Source of the DNA: Scopulariopsis brevicaulis
Taxonomy: Eukaryota > Ascomycota > Sordariomycetes > Microascales > Microascaceae
Length of the DNA: 64,000 bases
Assembly: GCA_017657125.1 (NCBI GenBank)
Contig: JAGFNX010000098.1
Span: 62,001-126,000, forward strand
Reading direction: 5' to 3'
Part shown: positions 10,441-22,100 of the stretch, one piece after another
Layout of the letters: each line of letters starts with the position of its first letter
Numbering within the stretch: position 1 is the first letter of the stretch
Translations under genes and position numbers: made by a program
Notes under the pieces: model-generated
Databases searched by the model: none
Told to the model about the DNA's origin: nothing
The model's input: only the letters and a program-made list of their open reading frames with translations

Positions 10441-11091
10441 ATGTCTACCAAGGGGCCCTCCAAGCAATCTCGAAGCCGACGTCCGCTAAGTGCCATCTCG
10501 ACCACCCGGTCCAACCAGCTCTTCCGCCCAAGGATGTTCTCCATCGCTGTCCAGCCGCCGTCACAGGCCCGGGCCCGCAGGACGCTCTACCCCCCCATCA
10601 TCGCCAAGGGCCGCGCCGCATCCACCACCACCGAGGCCGACGTCTACTTCATGTTCGCCACCGCGGTCCTCCGTGACGCAGAGGGGAACCTCCTGACGGA
10701 GGTCCTCGCCGGCACGCTCTCGGCGTCGGGGATGTTTCTCGAGGAGCGCAGGGCGGGGAACGTCGTCTTTATGTTTCCCGACCTGGTCGTCCCGGACTCC
10801 GGGGCGTACTCCGTCCGTGTGGACATTTACAAGGTGGACTCTACGGGACAGGGAGCTGTCCTCGTGGATCAGACGGAGACGCAGACGTTTGAGGTGTACG
10901 ATTCTGATGTTCCGTCGGAAAGGCCGTGTAAGTCCGCCCCGGAAAACCGCCCTCCCCCGGGTTTATGCTGGGATCTCGGTCCCGTGGGAGCTGTTAGTGT
11001 GGAACTAACGCACGTCCTAGCGCCCGAGGAGCGGTCCATCATTCGAAAGTTGCGAGACCAGGGGCACAGGGTGCCGTCTGGGCCTCGCTGA
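10441..11091 (+). CDS. Compact velvet-domain regulator
   Basis: Two exons, 10441-10927 and 11021-11091, give 185 residues. The 93-bp intron (GTAAGT donor, CTAAC branch, CCTAG acceptor) is a multiple of three and has no stop, so it can be misread as coding. Removing it restores the motif ERPSPEERSIIRKLRDQG. Velvet signatures run in order: RRTLYPPIIAKGRA, DVYFMFATAVLRD, GTLSASGMFLEE, NVVFMFPDLVV, SGAYSVRVDIYKVD and DQTETQTFEVYD. The velvet fold is an NF-kappaB-like DNA-binding and dimerisation domain. Relatives (VeA, VelB, VosA, VelC) control development and secondary metabolism. This protein is essentially the domain alone and lacks the CG--DRRP segment of VosA/VelB, so it belongs to the small divergent velvet group and no symbol is assigned. 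The start is the ATG at 10441; an upstream GTG is ignored. Confidence 0.85.
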   Translation: MSTKGPSKQSRSRRPLSAISTTRSNQLFRPRMFSIAVQPPSQARARRTLYPPIIAKGRAASTTTEADVYFMFATAVLRDAEGNLLTEVLAGTLSASGMFLEERRAGNVVFMFPDLVVPDSGAYSVRVDIYKVDSTGQGAVLVDQTETQTFEVYDSDVPSERPCKSAPENRPPPGLCWDLGPVGAVSVELTHVLAPEERSIIRKLRDQGHRVPSGPR

Positions 11092-12749
11092 GTCTCTATC
11101 CCCTGTTTATATCATGTCTGGCTATAGGATGTGTGGGTGTCCGTAGGTGTTAGTGTGCGTCTGCACTTTTACACGGGGGTTGGTCATTGGGCAAGCGCTG
11201 GATAATTCGGGGTTACGGGAGTATGGGGTCATAAGAAGGCCGGTCCTTGTTCATCGGTCTGCGTGTCTTTGAGTGTAGGGATCTTGGGAATTTGGCCATC
11301 TGTATCTAGGAGTTTCATGTGTGTTTAATCCATTCCGGTGCGGGGCGCGTCGCCCAGCCTACTGATACGCTGTGCTGCTCCTCTTCCTGTGCTCCCAGTA
11401 AGGCGTAGACTATTAGTCAGGCCCGTCCTGCTCGGTATAGTTCCAAGGGCATCCAGGCCCGGCCAGAGAGGCAGGCAGAAAGGGACCAGGGTACGCGGGG
11501 ATCCTAAAGTGTCACGTAAAATCCGAGTACCGGGTTACGATTCCCCCTTCCCTGCCCTCCCCTCTCCTCTTTCTCATGCCCTATCATGTCGCCTTTGCTT
11601 GATAAGACGGAGCTTCTGACTACGTTGGGACTAGTTCCTTGTGATTACATGCGCCATGCATGGCGGCCAACGGGCTCCTCTCAGCTGCACTAGTTCGGAG
11701 AGGGGTTGCGAGGGAGAAGAGGTCCGGAGGCCACGGACGAGAGCGAGTGGGGAGGGAGCAGGCTAGCTTCCACTTCACACCCTCCATCTCTCCTTGTTGG
11801 GAGGGCTGTACGAGGGACGAGGTGTGGTCCATGTGAGCTGGCCGGATACGCAAAGTTCCGGGACCATCCAGGCGGTGTGGAGATGGGGATGAGGGTGTGT
11901 ACGTGTGGTTGGCACTCGATTGACGACCAAGGTGCGGACGAGGCGGCAATAACTCTCTTTCCTTCCTTTTTCCTTCCATGCGCCTCACATTCGCTTGGCC
12001 CGGATCTAGGCAGAGACCGGGGAGGGCACAGAGGGGGGCAGGGGGTAGACTTAAGGACTCCCCGGTGTCGGGTGGGCTTCGGATAGGCTTCGGATACGCC
12101 TCCCCCTCTCAACCAGGCTCGTTGTTGGCGCAAGAGGATTGGGCGAGGCTCCAACCGGTGAGTGGACGTGGCCTAGGCAGACTGACTGGGTTCCTCCCCA
12201 TCCATCCTCCCGTCCCCTGACGCCTCCCGCTCTTCACATCCCCGGCCCTTTGTCCCCTGTCCCCCACCAGCTCGCGGACACCAGTGCTGCCGGGTATTTG
12301 TTTCCGGAGGCGAATCCCGCTGCTATAACCCCGCGGGAATGTTCCGTCCAGACGAGCGTGGAGTTGGGTTAGGTTAGGATTCAGAGTGGGACCTTTTTAC
12401 CCGCTCTTGTTGAGCATGCGTGGCCATGTGGAGCTGCGGAGTTGTGGAGCGGTGGTCAATGTGAGTTCGCGGGTTGACCTTTGAGCCACGATAGGCTCGT
12501 TTATTCTCTTCTGGGGCCTGGCAATACTACGCCGACGGAGACTTACCGGAAGACACGGGGTGGAATAGCCATGGCCCGGGCATGTTTTTTCAGCTGTGAT
12601 GAGCCTTAGAAAAGAAAGGTTTTGGTCGACTATGTACGTACAGCCAAGTTTATCTCCCTGTACAAGTATTACATCCCCCAACAGGCCCCTGTATATCCAA
12701 CGTCTACTATCACGGTGCCTCACACCAGGGCAGCGGCCCTCTACAGCGG
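11092..12749. other. Intergenic between convergent genes
   Basis: This 1.66 kb stretch lies between the velvet stop and the subtilase stop. It contains both 3' UTRs and short open frames (80-154 codons) with no recognisable motif. No repeat or RNA gene was seen. Confidence 0.5.
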
Positions 12750-15461
12750 TCACAGACCCATATACGCAATCGAAAACGCAACCGTCTCCTCAACATCCCA
12801 GTCCTCCTCCTTCTCCGCGTCCCCGAAGATCCTCAGCGCCCTCAGCCGGAACTTGTACGACCCTTCCTCCGCAAACGTCCCGTCCGCCAGCTCCCCATCC
12901 CACGAGACATACTCCACAACCCGCGACAGCCACTCAACGGGACTCTCGCGGAGCTGTCCCAGACTCTTCCCCTCCGCCGTCAGCACCTCGATCTCAACCC
13001 TGCTAGTCCCCATCACCAGATTGACCGCCGCGCCGGGGAGCGGCACGCCGAAGCCCGTCTCGTTGCCTAGGCCCTTAGGCGGCAGCTCGAACTCGAGGCC
13101 CTCCTTCGCGGGCACGAGCGCAAACTGCGAGTTCGTGGGCGCGGGCGGCACGACGATGAGGTAGCCGTCGCCGAGGACCGTCTGCGCCTTCATGCTGCCC
13201 GAGACGCCCTGGTAGGCAAGGCGCTGCGCGGTGCCGTCCGAGGCGTTGACCGAGATCCAGCCCGACCACACGGGGAGCCTTCCCTCGTCGAGGTCTGGGG
13301 GCGAGGCGGTGACTGTCACGTTGGCCTTGCCTCCTGCCGGGACCGTGACCTCCTCGGGGCTGAACTCCAGCTCGGCGTGCTCCTCCGTAAGCTCGTTGGG
13401 GAAAGGCATAGGGACGATCGCGCCTGCATCCTCCTTCGTGAATGCTGTCGCCGCGGGTATGTTGTACAGCTTGTAGGTGACCTCCGACTCGCACTCGTTG
13501 AGGATGGCAAAGGTCGCCGACTCAATCCTGTGGTCGGAGTCGTTGAACGAGATGCTGCTCCTGTCGAGGACGGTCTTGGTGAAGGCCGCGTCGTGGGCCT
13601 GGATGAGGCCGTTCCCCTGCTGCGGGACGGGCGCGAAGAACTCGGCCGGACCTTCGCCTGAGTTGAACTTCATGGGCTCGGCCGTGCTGGCGAGGAGTCT
13701 CTCCAAAAGCGACGGGTCGAAAGTCCCTCGCGCTTCCGCGAGGAGGGCGAGAACACCGGCGACGAGGGGCGTGGCCATGGAAGTTCCCGACAGTACACCG
13801 TACTCGCCGAGGTCCAGCGGATAGGTGGACAGGATCTTGCCACCCGGGGCCCCGAAGACTGGCCTGGCCTCGAGCTCGTAGGTCGGCCCCCACGAGGTGA
13901 ACTCGCTAGCGTAGCCGCCCGTGGCATTGTTTCCGCTTATAACCAGAATCGGATCGACATCCTCGGGGTTGACCATCGAAACCACAACCTCGGAGCCGCC
14001 CTCCAGCGCCTTGATCCACGCCTCGCCGACCTCGGGGCCCACCATAGCGACGGCCTTGATAGCCGGGACCGCCGAAAGATCGACGATGGTGGAGCCGGGA
14101 ACGTTGTTGTAGAACAGGATGTACTCGGCACCCTTCTTGGCAGCCAGCCGGGCCTTCTCGGCGAACTCGCACGTGCCGCGGCGGATGAGCACGGCGCGGC
14201 CCTCGAGACTGGGCGTGTCGCTGGGCCAGGACGTGCAGCCGTCCGCCTCGTTGGTGATGTCAAAGTCCCTGGCGTACAACGGGGCCGTGACGTTCCGCCA
14301 GACAGCCGGCGTCCCAGCCGTCCAGCCGAACTGGACCGCGTCCCCGTCGTCGATTGTGTAGTCTGATTCGACCAGGAGCTGCGGGTCGACGCTGTTATCG
14401 ACTGAGGCGACCGAGATGACACCCTTCGCAGAAGACGCCGTGGATGCAAAGAACATGCCCGAAGCACCGTCGTTCCCAGCCGCGAGAGTGCAAGGGACGC
14501 CCTTCTCGACGATGCGCTGGACCGCGACGCCCCAGGGGTCTTCCGACCACCCAGAAGGCCCGCCGATCGAGGCGGTGATGATGTCTGCGCCGTCCTCGAA
14601 GGCCTGGTTGAAGGCGTCGATGAGGACGTCGTTCTCGACTCCGCCCTGGCACCCGAATACCTTGTACGCGCCGAGAGTCACCCCGGGAGCGGCACCGGTG
14701 AAGTTGAACTTGTTCTGCTGCGCGGCAATGGTTCCGGCGACGTGGGTGCCGTGCCCCGCGCAGTCCGTCGGGTCGTCGCCGGGGACCGGGGTTTGGCCCT
14801 CAAAGTAATCATCGCCAACGAGGTCCGTCCCGAAGGAGACCAGGCAATCGGGTCCGAAACAACCCCCGAGGGCAGGGTGGTTATAGTCAATCTAGGACCT
14901 GGTTAGTCCTAGCGGGTTCAGTTTGGCATCCAAGAAAGACTTACACCAGTGTCAATGACGGCAATCTTGACCCCCTTACCCGTGAGCCCCTCAGCCCTGA
15001 GCAGATCCACCTGCGTCTGGACGTGGGTCGAGAAGTCATCCTCGGTGTCGTCATCCTCACGCTTGCGCAGAGAGGCAACCTCGGGCTCCTTTGGAGCGCC
15101 GGCCCAAATAACTTCGTCGTTTGGACGGGGGATCACAGTGACGGGCCACACTTTGACGCCAGGCATGCCCTTGATATCATTGAGCGTGTCCTCTGCCGCA
15201 TCCTTGTCGTTCAGGTCAATCGAGGCTCCCTTGAACAGCTGATACGTAAAGTTCTTTCGCGCGTGGACTTCACCCCTGTCGATCTTGCCGTAGAAGGACG
15301 ACGTATCCTATCGGGTGTGAGTATGTTGAAATAATCCGGCGGAAACTGCCACTTACAGCGCCGTCCTCGAACTCCACAATGAAGCGGTTCGGTACGACAT
15401 TTCTTTGGGTCAATGCTGCGCTCGCAGCAGCAGCAAAGAGCAACAGGCTTCTCCACGCCAT
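12750..15461 (-). CDS. Secreted subtilisin-like serine protease (S8) with PA and Fn3-like domains
   Basis: Three exons, 15461-15357, 15307-14945 and 14891-12750, with introns of 49 and 53 bp, give 869 residues. A signal peptide (MAWRSLLLFAAAASAAL) is followed by an inhibitor-I9-type propeptide (NRFIVEFEDGADTSSFYGK). The catalytic triad is visible: Asp in KIAVIDTGIDYNHP (joined across intron 2), His in CAGHGTHVAGTIA and Ser in LSGTSMATPLVAG. The oxyanion Asn is in TLAAGNDGASG. Between His and Ser lies a PA-domain insertion (CTSWPSDTPS, RRGTCEFAEKARLAAKKGAE). The C-terminal ~350 residues contain the Fn3-like region (PAGGKANVTVTASPP) typical of fungal and bacterial Vpr/C5a-type subtilases. It probably acts outside the cell as a broad endopeptidase. 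The S8 assignment is secure; the substrate is unknown. Confidence 0.93.
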
Positions 15462-18091
15462 AGTCGGTTGTCAAGATAACCCCGTGAGGAAGAGCGGGTC
15501 TTGCTGGTAATGTGGAGGGGGGCTTGGGTCCGGGCTCCGCGAGAAGAGCGCCGAGAGAGCAGTACGTAGTCTCAGCTGCCGTCGACCACGCCTTCGAAAC
15601 TGCAGAAAAAAGAGCGACGTAAAAACGAGCGACGTAAGCGGATATGGGATGTAAAAGGGGGAGACAGGAAGGTGAGGGATCGGAGCAGATATATCCTCTC
15701 TGCCGGTCGGCCCCGGACCTGGGTGCGGGATCACGCGTGTATGGCCGCTAACCACCATTGAATCTATCCTTCATTTAGTGGCATCGGCCGGATCCACGGC
15801 TTTCCAACCCTGTATGGGCCATGGTTCTCCGAAAGGAACTTTCACGAGAGCCAAGCTCTGGGGTAACCTCGTAACAGCATGCCGTTGAGTTCAGGAGACC
15901 AGCATCCGGCACATTCGGCAGCTGCCAAGGATCCAGACTGTGAGGTGTAATCTCACGAGCGGCCAACGACGGATGTCAAGACGGCCGCGGCTATGGCTCG
16001 AGAATCAAAAGTGCCTTCGCGCGATGGATGGTCCGTGTGGAAGACCTCTACCCATTGGACGTAGCATGCCAAAAGCGGTTGGTTCTCCCGACTATGTACG
16101 TCGTAATGTGGGCGGAGGATAAAAGATCCCATCGCAGATCTTCTCCCGCGCGGACCATGGTTACGTTGAGATTAATTAGCCAAGGGCCAATGGGCTGAGT
16201 GACCCCCGCCGGCTTCTGCAAAAGTCAAACTGCCGGACGAGATGGGAGGTGGCGCCGGCCGGGTGCTCAGGGGGGATTGGGACGCTACGCGCATATCCGG
16301 GTGCAATTAGTCCTTGATCCGAACATTATCCTGCTCAGAACAACCATCATGACTCCCGCTGGAGCGGGGTTCTCGACAATGTGTTGGGTTGAACCCCGTA
16401 GACCAAGGTGGAGCGAAGCGCGGGCTCCAGTAAGGTACGGGCGGCTGATTCCGAACTGGGGTTCAGCGTCACGCATATCCTCGTCGAGCCGGCTAAGCGG
16501 CCTTTTGTTCGCAGATCAACCTTCAGCGCGGTCGTATAAGCAGGGGTACTGTTATCTCTCCAGTTGCCAAGACTGCCCCTGCATGCCCGCCATGCGAGGC
16601 TTCGGGCGCGTGCTGGTCCTGGGGTTGGAGCGATGGCAGGTCGTTCAGCCGGATCGGAGGGCGTCGTCCCAAACGGGCAGGTGGCAGATCGGAAGACGAC
16701 ATCATTCAGGCACAGGGCGCGGCGGATCATACCTGTGTAGCCATCCTGTCCAGGGATCCCATGCCAGTGCATTCGATAGGATCCGCTTGACAGGTTCGGG
16801 CCACGGCGCATTCAACGGGTTGCCGCCTTGCCGTCTCGCATGAACCGGGAAACCTGGACCCGAGGATGGCACGGTCTTACCCTGTGGAACAGTCGCGTAA
16901 GTCTCGTTTCTGAATGATACGCCCACTTTACTGATAGATTATAAATTGAGAATTGAAGCGTCTCGCCGACACCACAGACAAGGTGCGGGCGCGATCCACA
17001 CTGAAGCCATCGCGGTAACGGGACAAGGCGGAATGGCGCAATCTCAGATTCGGACCCGCGTTTGGAGTTGAGAGGCGGCGAGGAGCCGGGGCATTGAAGA
17101 GACCTGCACCGACCGTGCCACTTGCGAAGAACGCTTGACGCGGACGGGAGTGGAGACTGAGCGCCGACACGGAGAAATGTCGAGGCACGTGCTCATCCCC
17201 ACAAAACCCTTCTCCCGACCACCCGAGGAAGGTGCAACACGGCCATCGCCGCGTATCCGCCGTGTCGCCCCTTCAGGTGCCCCGTCCTTGACACGAGCCT
17301 AAGATCACGGGTCCCCGCGTCGTCGGATCCCGGACGTAGGATTGCCGCGGACCCGAGTCACACAAAAGAACCTCGATCCTACGCGAGTACTAGCTGCCGA
17401 GGACCGACCTTCCCCTTCCAATGTCGAGGAACTTTCGGCTCGCTCTGCATCCGCGGATAGTGTAAGTAGAGGGGATTTGGGACGACGTCGCAATTCGGAA
17501 CTTAGATGAGGCGTACTCGATATTGACGAGTGTTGAGTGTTAGTTCGGCTAATGGGTATAAGGAGGTGCGGGATCTCCAACCCCCTCTCGGTATTGCGAA
17601 CGGGTGCTTCTCTACGCGCTTTGCTTTAGATTGACAATGTTTATAAGAGGCACACAGGCGATATTGCTTGCCAGCCCAAGTATTGCGGGTAATAAACCGG
17701 CATAGTCGCTTGATGACCGTAGATGAATTGCGCTTTGCGGAGTAAAGTGAGCATGTTGGAGATGCATTTGCCGAATCTTGTGGGGTAATACGGAGATTCT
17801 CGGGGTTAGTGGCTCCTCGCCAAAGGGTCCTCTGTTAGTGCAAAAGCTGGCTCACACGCGAGTCCCTTAACAGCAGCTGCTCCCAACCAACCAATTCACT
17901 CTAATTACACAGTCGAAACCCCCAAATTCTGACGTCAGCAAGTCAGGAAAATTACATCGGCCGGTAAATCCAGGACCCCAATTGACTTCACAGGCGCACC
18001 ACCACGCAAAAACCACCCGCCACCAGCCCCCCCAAAACGCAACCCCCGCGACCCCGACAGACCGCCTCCCGGTCCCGACCACACTCCCAAA
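15462..18091. other. Divergent upstream region between subtilase and bolA-like gene
   Basis: 2.6 kb separate two divergently transcribed genes. The longest open frame (214 codons near 16199-16843) has no motif and atypical composition. No transposon, tRNA or repeat was recognised. The final ~200 bp before 18092 are strongly C/A-rich, as in the leader of the BolA-like gene. Confidence 0.5.
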
Positions 18092-18469
18092 ATGTTCCTC
18101 CGAATACCCGCCCGCCGGGTTCTCCTCTCCCCGCTCCCAACGCGGATCCTCCGCCCATCCCCCCTCGCGACGCGCCTCTCCTCCACCTCGGCCTCCACCT
18201 CCTCCTCCGCGCCACCCCCGCTCCAGAAGCCGGGCGACCTCGACGAGCACGAGTCGGCGCTCTGGGACCTACTTATTGCGGAGCTGACGCCCACCCAGCT
18301 CACGGTGCGCGACGTGTCGGGCGGGTGCGGGTCCATGTACGCCATTGACGTTACGTCGCCGGCCTTCCGCGGGCTGGGGATGCTGAAGCAGCAGAGGCTG
18401 GTCAACTCTGTGCTGGGGGAGAGGGTGAAGGGGTGGCATGGGGTGCAGCTTCGGACCAAGGCTGCGTAG
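18092..18469 (+). CDS. Mitochondrial BolA-like protein (Bol3 type)
   Basis: A single exon of 125 residues. The first ~45 residues are Arg/Ser/Pro-rich without acidic residues (RIPARRVLLSPLPTRILR), which fits a mitochondrial presequence. The BolA fold follows: ESALWDLLIAELTPTQL, VRDVSGGCGSMYAIDV, SPAFRGLGMLKQQRLVN and GWHGVQLRTKA. The conserved Cys in GGCGSM and His in GWHGVQ match residues used by BolA-family proteins, with a monothiol glutaredoxin partner, to coordinate a shared 2Fe-2S cluster. In yeast, Bol3 helps late maturation of mitochondrial 4Fe-4S enzymes such as lipoate synthase and succinate dehydrogenase; that role is inferred here from family. The gene is convergent with acetyl-CoA carboxylase. 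Confidence 0.88.
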   Translation: MFLRIPARRVLLSPLPTRILRPSPLATRLSSTSASTSSSAPPPLQKPGDLDEHESALWDLLIAELTPTQLTVRDVSGGCGSMYAIDVTSPAFRGLGMLKQQRLVNSVLGERVKGWHGVQLRTKAA

Positions 18470-19158
18470 GGGTGGTCTCTGGTGTTGGGTGCAAGGCGGG
18501 AGATGATGTACGATTTTCGTTGAGGGAGAACAAGGGGTTTGTTGAAGAGAGGGCATCGGTCACGGATACGCCGCTTATCACGATGGATAGCGATAGACGG
18601 ATTTTGGGGTTCCTCCATACGGGTAGGCCCGTATCATGGCATAGGCGGGAACCGAGGTTAGCCGGATACGGCGGATTGTACAACAGCTACGACATTCGAC
18701 TCATGATTTTCACAGCGGAGGGGAATCACTTTGGGGTTACTCAGCATTTGCGGCAAAGGGGGATACTACTCCACCATCTGTCCAGGGGGTGTACGGTTCT
18801 TATATACGATGTGGTCCGCCAGGCCAGAGGCAGGAGAAGCTCGGGAAATGGAAAATGGGTGTTTAATAGACTTAATGGGACAAACATATTCCTCTCCTCA
18901 GCGTCAGAAATAGTGGGTGTTGAGAGAATCGGGTGTACAAGATTTGATGGTAAGAGCATACTCCTCAGACACGGCAAGATTCAAAACACATGAATGAAGC
19001 GTCATTAATTCCTGAACAAAACCCAAACAAAGACCTAATATACAACCAAACAATGTATCCAGCCACCACCCATCCTTATCTCTCGTCGTGACCCAATGCA
19101 TCATGCTCGTCTATACAACACTCCTCCACGTCCCATCTCTAAACCCACACTAGACTCC
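18470..19158. other. Intergenic between convergent bolA-like and ACC genes
   Basis: About 690 bp holding the 3' UTRs of both neighbours. It becomes AT-rich toward 19000-19120, consistent with polyadenylation regions. No gene was seen. Confidence 0.6.
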
Positions 19159-22100
19159 TCACTGGCTTAGGAACTGGAGGGCCCTCTCCCTCTCCTCGAC
19201 GGGCATCGTCCTCAGCACCTCCCTCAGCCCCTTGAACGCCGCCCCCTTGTTCTCCCTCACAATCCCAGACAGCTGCGCCGTCAGCGTCTCCGACTTGAGG
19301 TTGTCGACCTTGTCCGAGATGGCCCGCCTGTTGGCCTCGTACCACTCCGCCACCTCCCTGTCGTTGGTGTCGAACTCCTCGACGCCCGACCACGACGACA
19401 GGAGGTTCAGGTGCCGCTCGCGGATCTGCTTGTTCTTGGCGTCGTGGTGGTCCGCCGAGTTGTTCATCAGCAGCGACGACGCCATGCGGCGGAGAATGTA
19501 CTCCTCGTTGAGCCTCCTGCGCAGGCGCCAGTAGAAGTGGCGACGCGCGTTGCGCCACTCGAGCGCGTCGCGGATGACGCCCTTGGCCTTCATGCGGCCC
19601 GCGCGGTCATGCAGGTCCGCGAACTGGGCCGCGATCTGCGAGTAGATGGGCAGGAGCTGCTTCTCACGCGCCGTCATCTTCTCCTTGATGGCCTCGACCT
19701 CCTCCTTGGGCGCCTCGGGGTTGGAAGTGAGCTGCTTCTTCAGTGCGGCGTAGGTCGGGTCCAGGCGAGCCATCGTGTCCACCTGCTTAGCAGTGCGGTA
19801 CTTGATGCCAACGATGCCCTCAGGCTCGAGAACACCGCCGCGAGCCTCCTGGTCGGCGTACATCTCCATGAAGGTCGGGTTGATGGTGGGATCAACGACG
19901 ACCCACGATCCGCCGCGGAGCTCACCGAACGGTGGGATGTAAACGAAGATGGGCTGCTTGAAATCGGAGAGGGCATCGACGATGTAAGAACCGTACTTGA
20001 GGACCTCGTTGTACATGTCGCGCTGGCCACCAGAGAATCCACGCCAGTTGGCGAGGATCATGAGAGGAAGCTGCTCGCCCTTGTTGAAGTCGTTGATGGC
20101 CTGGGCAGTCTTGAAGGCCGAGTTGGGGTACCACACACCGCCGGCCTCGGTCGTCAACTGTTCGATCGAGTCGGGATTAGCGGTGTCGGCGGGCGTGGTG
20201 TTCTCGACGGATCGGGTCTCGACACCAATGACTCCCATGGGGATACCGCCAAGTCGGGCGCGGCCAACGACCACAGTCCTGGCCCACCCTCCGAGGGCTT
20301 CCACGAACGAGTCCTTGTCGAACAGGCCGGGCTCGAACTCGCTAGTCTCATCATCGGGATCGGCGTGACGGCCCGCAATCATCCACCGCACATCGTAAGA
20401 CTGCTTCTGGGGCGGAGTGTAAACAATGTCGCGGTCCCAGTTGTCAGAGCTTGGGCTGATCGGCACGGGCGCGTTGCGCTCCTTGGGCACGAACGATAGC
20501 CACTCCACAATCTTGGAGACACCAGCAAAGTCGTCGGTCGCCGTCATGTGAGAGACACCGTTGCGGTACATGATCTGCGTGCCACCGAGCTGAAGGTTGG
20601 ACGTGTAGACCTCGCGGCCGAGCAGATTGTTCAGGGCGGGCGCGCCCGTGAGAATGATGGGCTGCCCCTCGATCTGGACAGCGCGCTGACCAAGGCGAAC
20701 CAGGTATGCACCGATTCCAACTGAACGGCAAGTCACAAGGGTAACGGTGAAGATGTCGTTGTAAGCCCTGCTGGTTCCACCGGCAATGAGGCCAGAGCCC
20801 TTCAAACACTCGACACCAAGGCCGTCCTCGGCGCCGACAATGGTGACAATCTTGTGCCGTTTCTCCCCGTCCTCGACAACCTCTTCCGTAATGACGGACT
20901 TCTCGAAGCGCTTCTTAGCAGCGTCGTCAAGATAGAGATACTTGAAGCCGGTGGTGGGGGTCTCGGGGTCATTCCACGCAACCTTGTAGTGGGGGACTAG
21001 CTCCTCGGCGATGCCCAGACGAGCGCCCGAGTTGGCCGACAAGTAGATGCGGGGGATTCCGAGCTTCCTAGCCAACTCCGTACACTTGTGGAAGAAGTTG
21101 TCTTCCTTAGGCCCAAATGAGCCGATCTTGTATGTGATGTCGTTGGCGACAATGACGAACCGCCGTCCACCCGGATATTCCGGAGTCCGTGCCTTGATGA
21201 GCCAGCCGACCATACCGCAGGTGTTCGTTCCGGGCTCACGGTTGACCTCGTCCAGGTTGTCCTTGTCATCGAGGACCAATTCAGAGAACTCGACACAGTC
21301 GCCCGACTTTGGCTGCTGTCCCGCGAGACTGGGATTCTTCTTGGCCGCCGTCGTCCAGCTGTTCTGAATGGCTTGCCGGAAAAGCTCGGGGAAATCGTAC
21401 ACATACTGCGTGCCCATGAGGTGCGCCTGGTAACGCTTAGGCTGGAGCTGGTTCTTGGTGGTGTACGGCGTGGCGACGTTCCTGAGGTGCATGGGGCCCT
21501 TCTCCTGGGTCCCGCCAATGCTGTGGAATACCCAGTCGCCCTTCTCCGACTTGTGCTCCGCGTACATATCGACGTCCACAATGTACCCAGAAGTGTTGGT
21601 GATCATGACACGAAGGGGCAGCGGGCCTCCTTGGGCATCAGTGCAGACGATGCGAATCTCGACCTGGGCCACACGCAGGCGCCAGCCGCGGGCGCCGAAA
21701 CGATCCAAGAATCCTTGCAGGCTGTGCTCGACATCTTCAGGCTGAAGCTGGAAAACGGGAGAAAAGTTGACGAAGATGTGGTTGAGATCCGAGTTGTTGT
21801 TGCCAATGATCTCCAAAGCATCGAAGATATCGTTGATGACGCGGTCCGCCTCGTTGATCAGGTACTCGGCAGTGGGAATCTCGTCCCGAAGGCGACCAGG
21901 TCGAATCACAGCGCGGGTGAAGTAGCGCTTGTCAGAGCCCATGGACTTGCCAACACCCTCGTAGACGTGGATGTTCCTGTTCTGCGTGAAGACAGGTTTG
22001 ATGTTGAACTTGGACAGGCGACCAAGCTCGAGCTGGAAGGCAAGAGATGGCTCAATGTGTCGGATACTATCGTCCTCAGCGTACTCGGGGCCTCGGAAAG

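Noticed and set aside
16199..16843. 214-codon frame between subtilase and bolA-like gene
   Set aside because: No recognisable domain, atypical amino-acid composition and no supporting splice structure.
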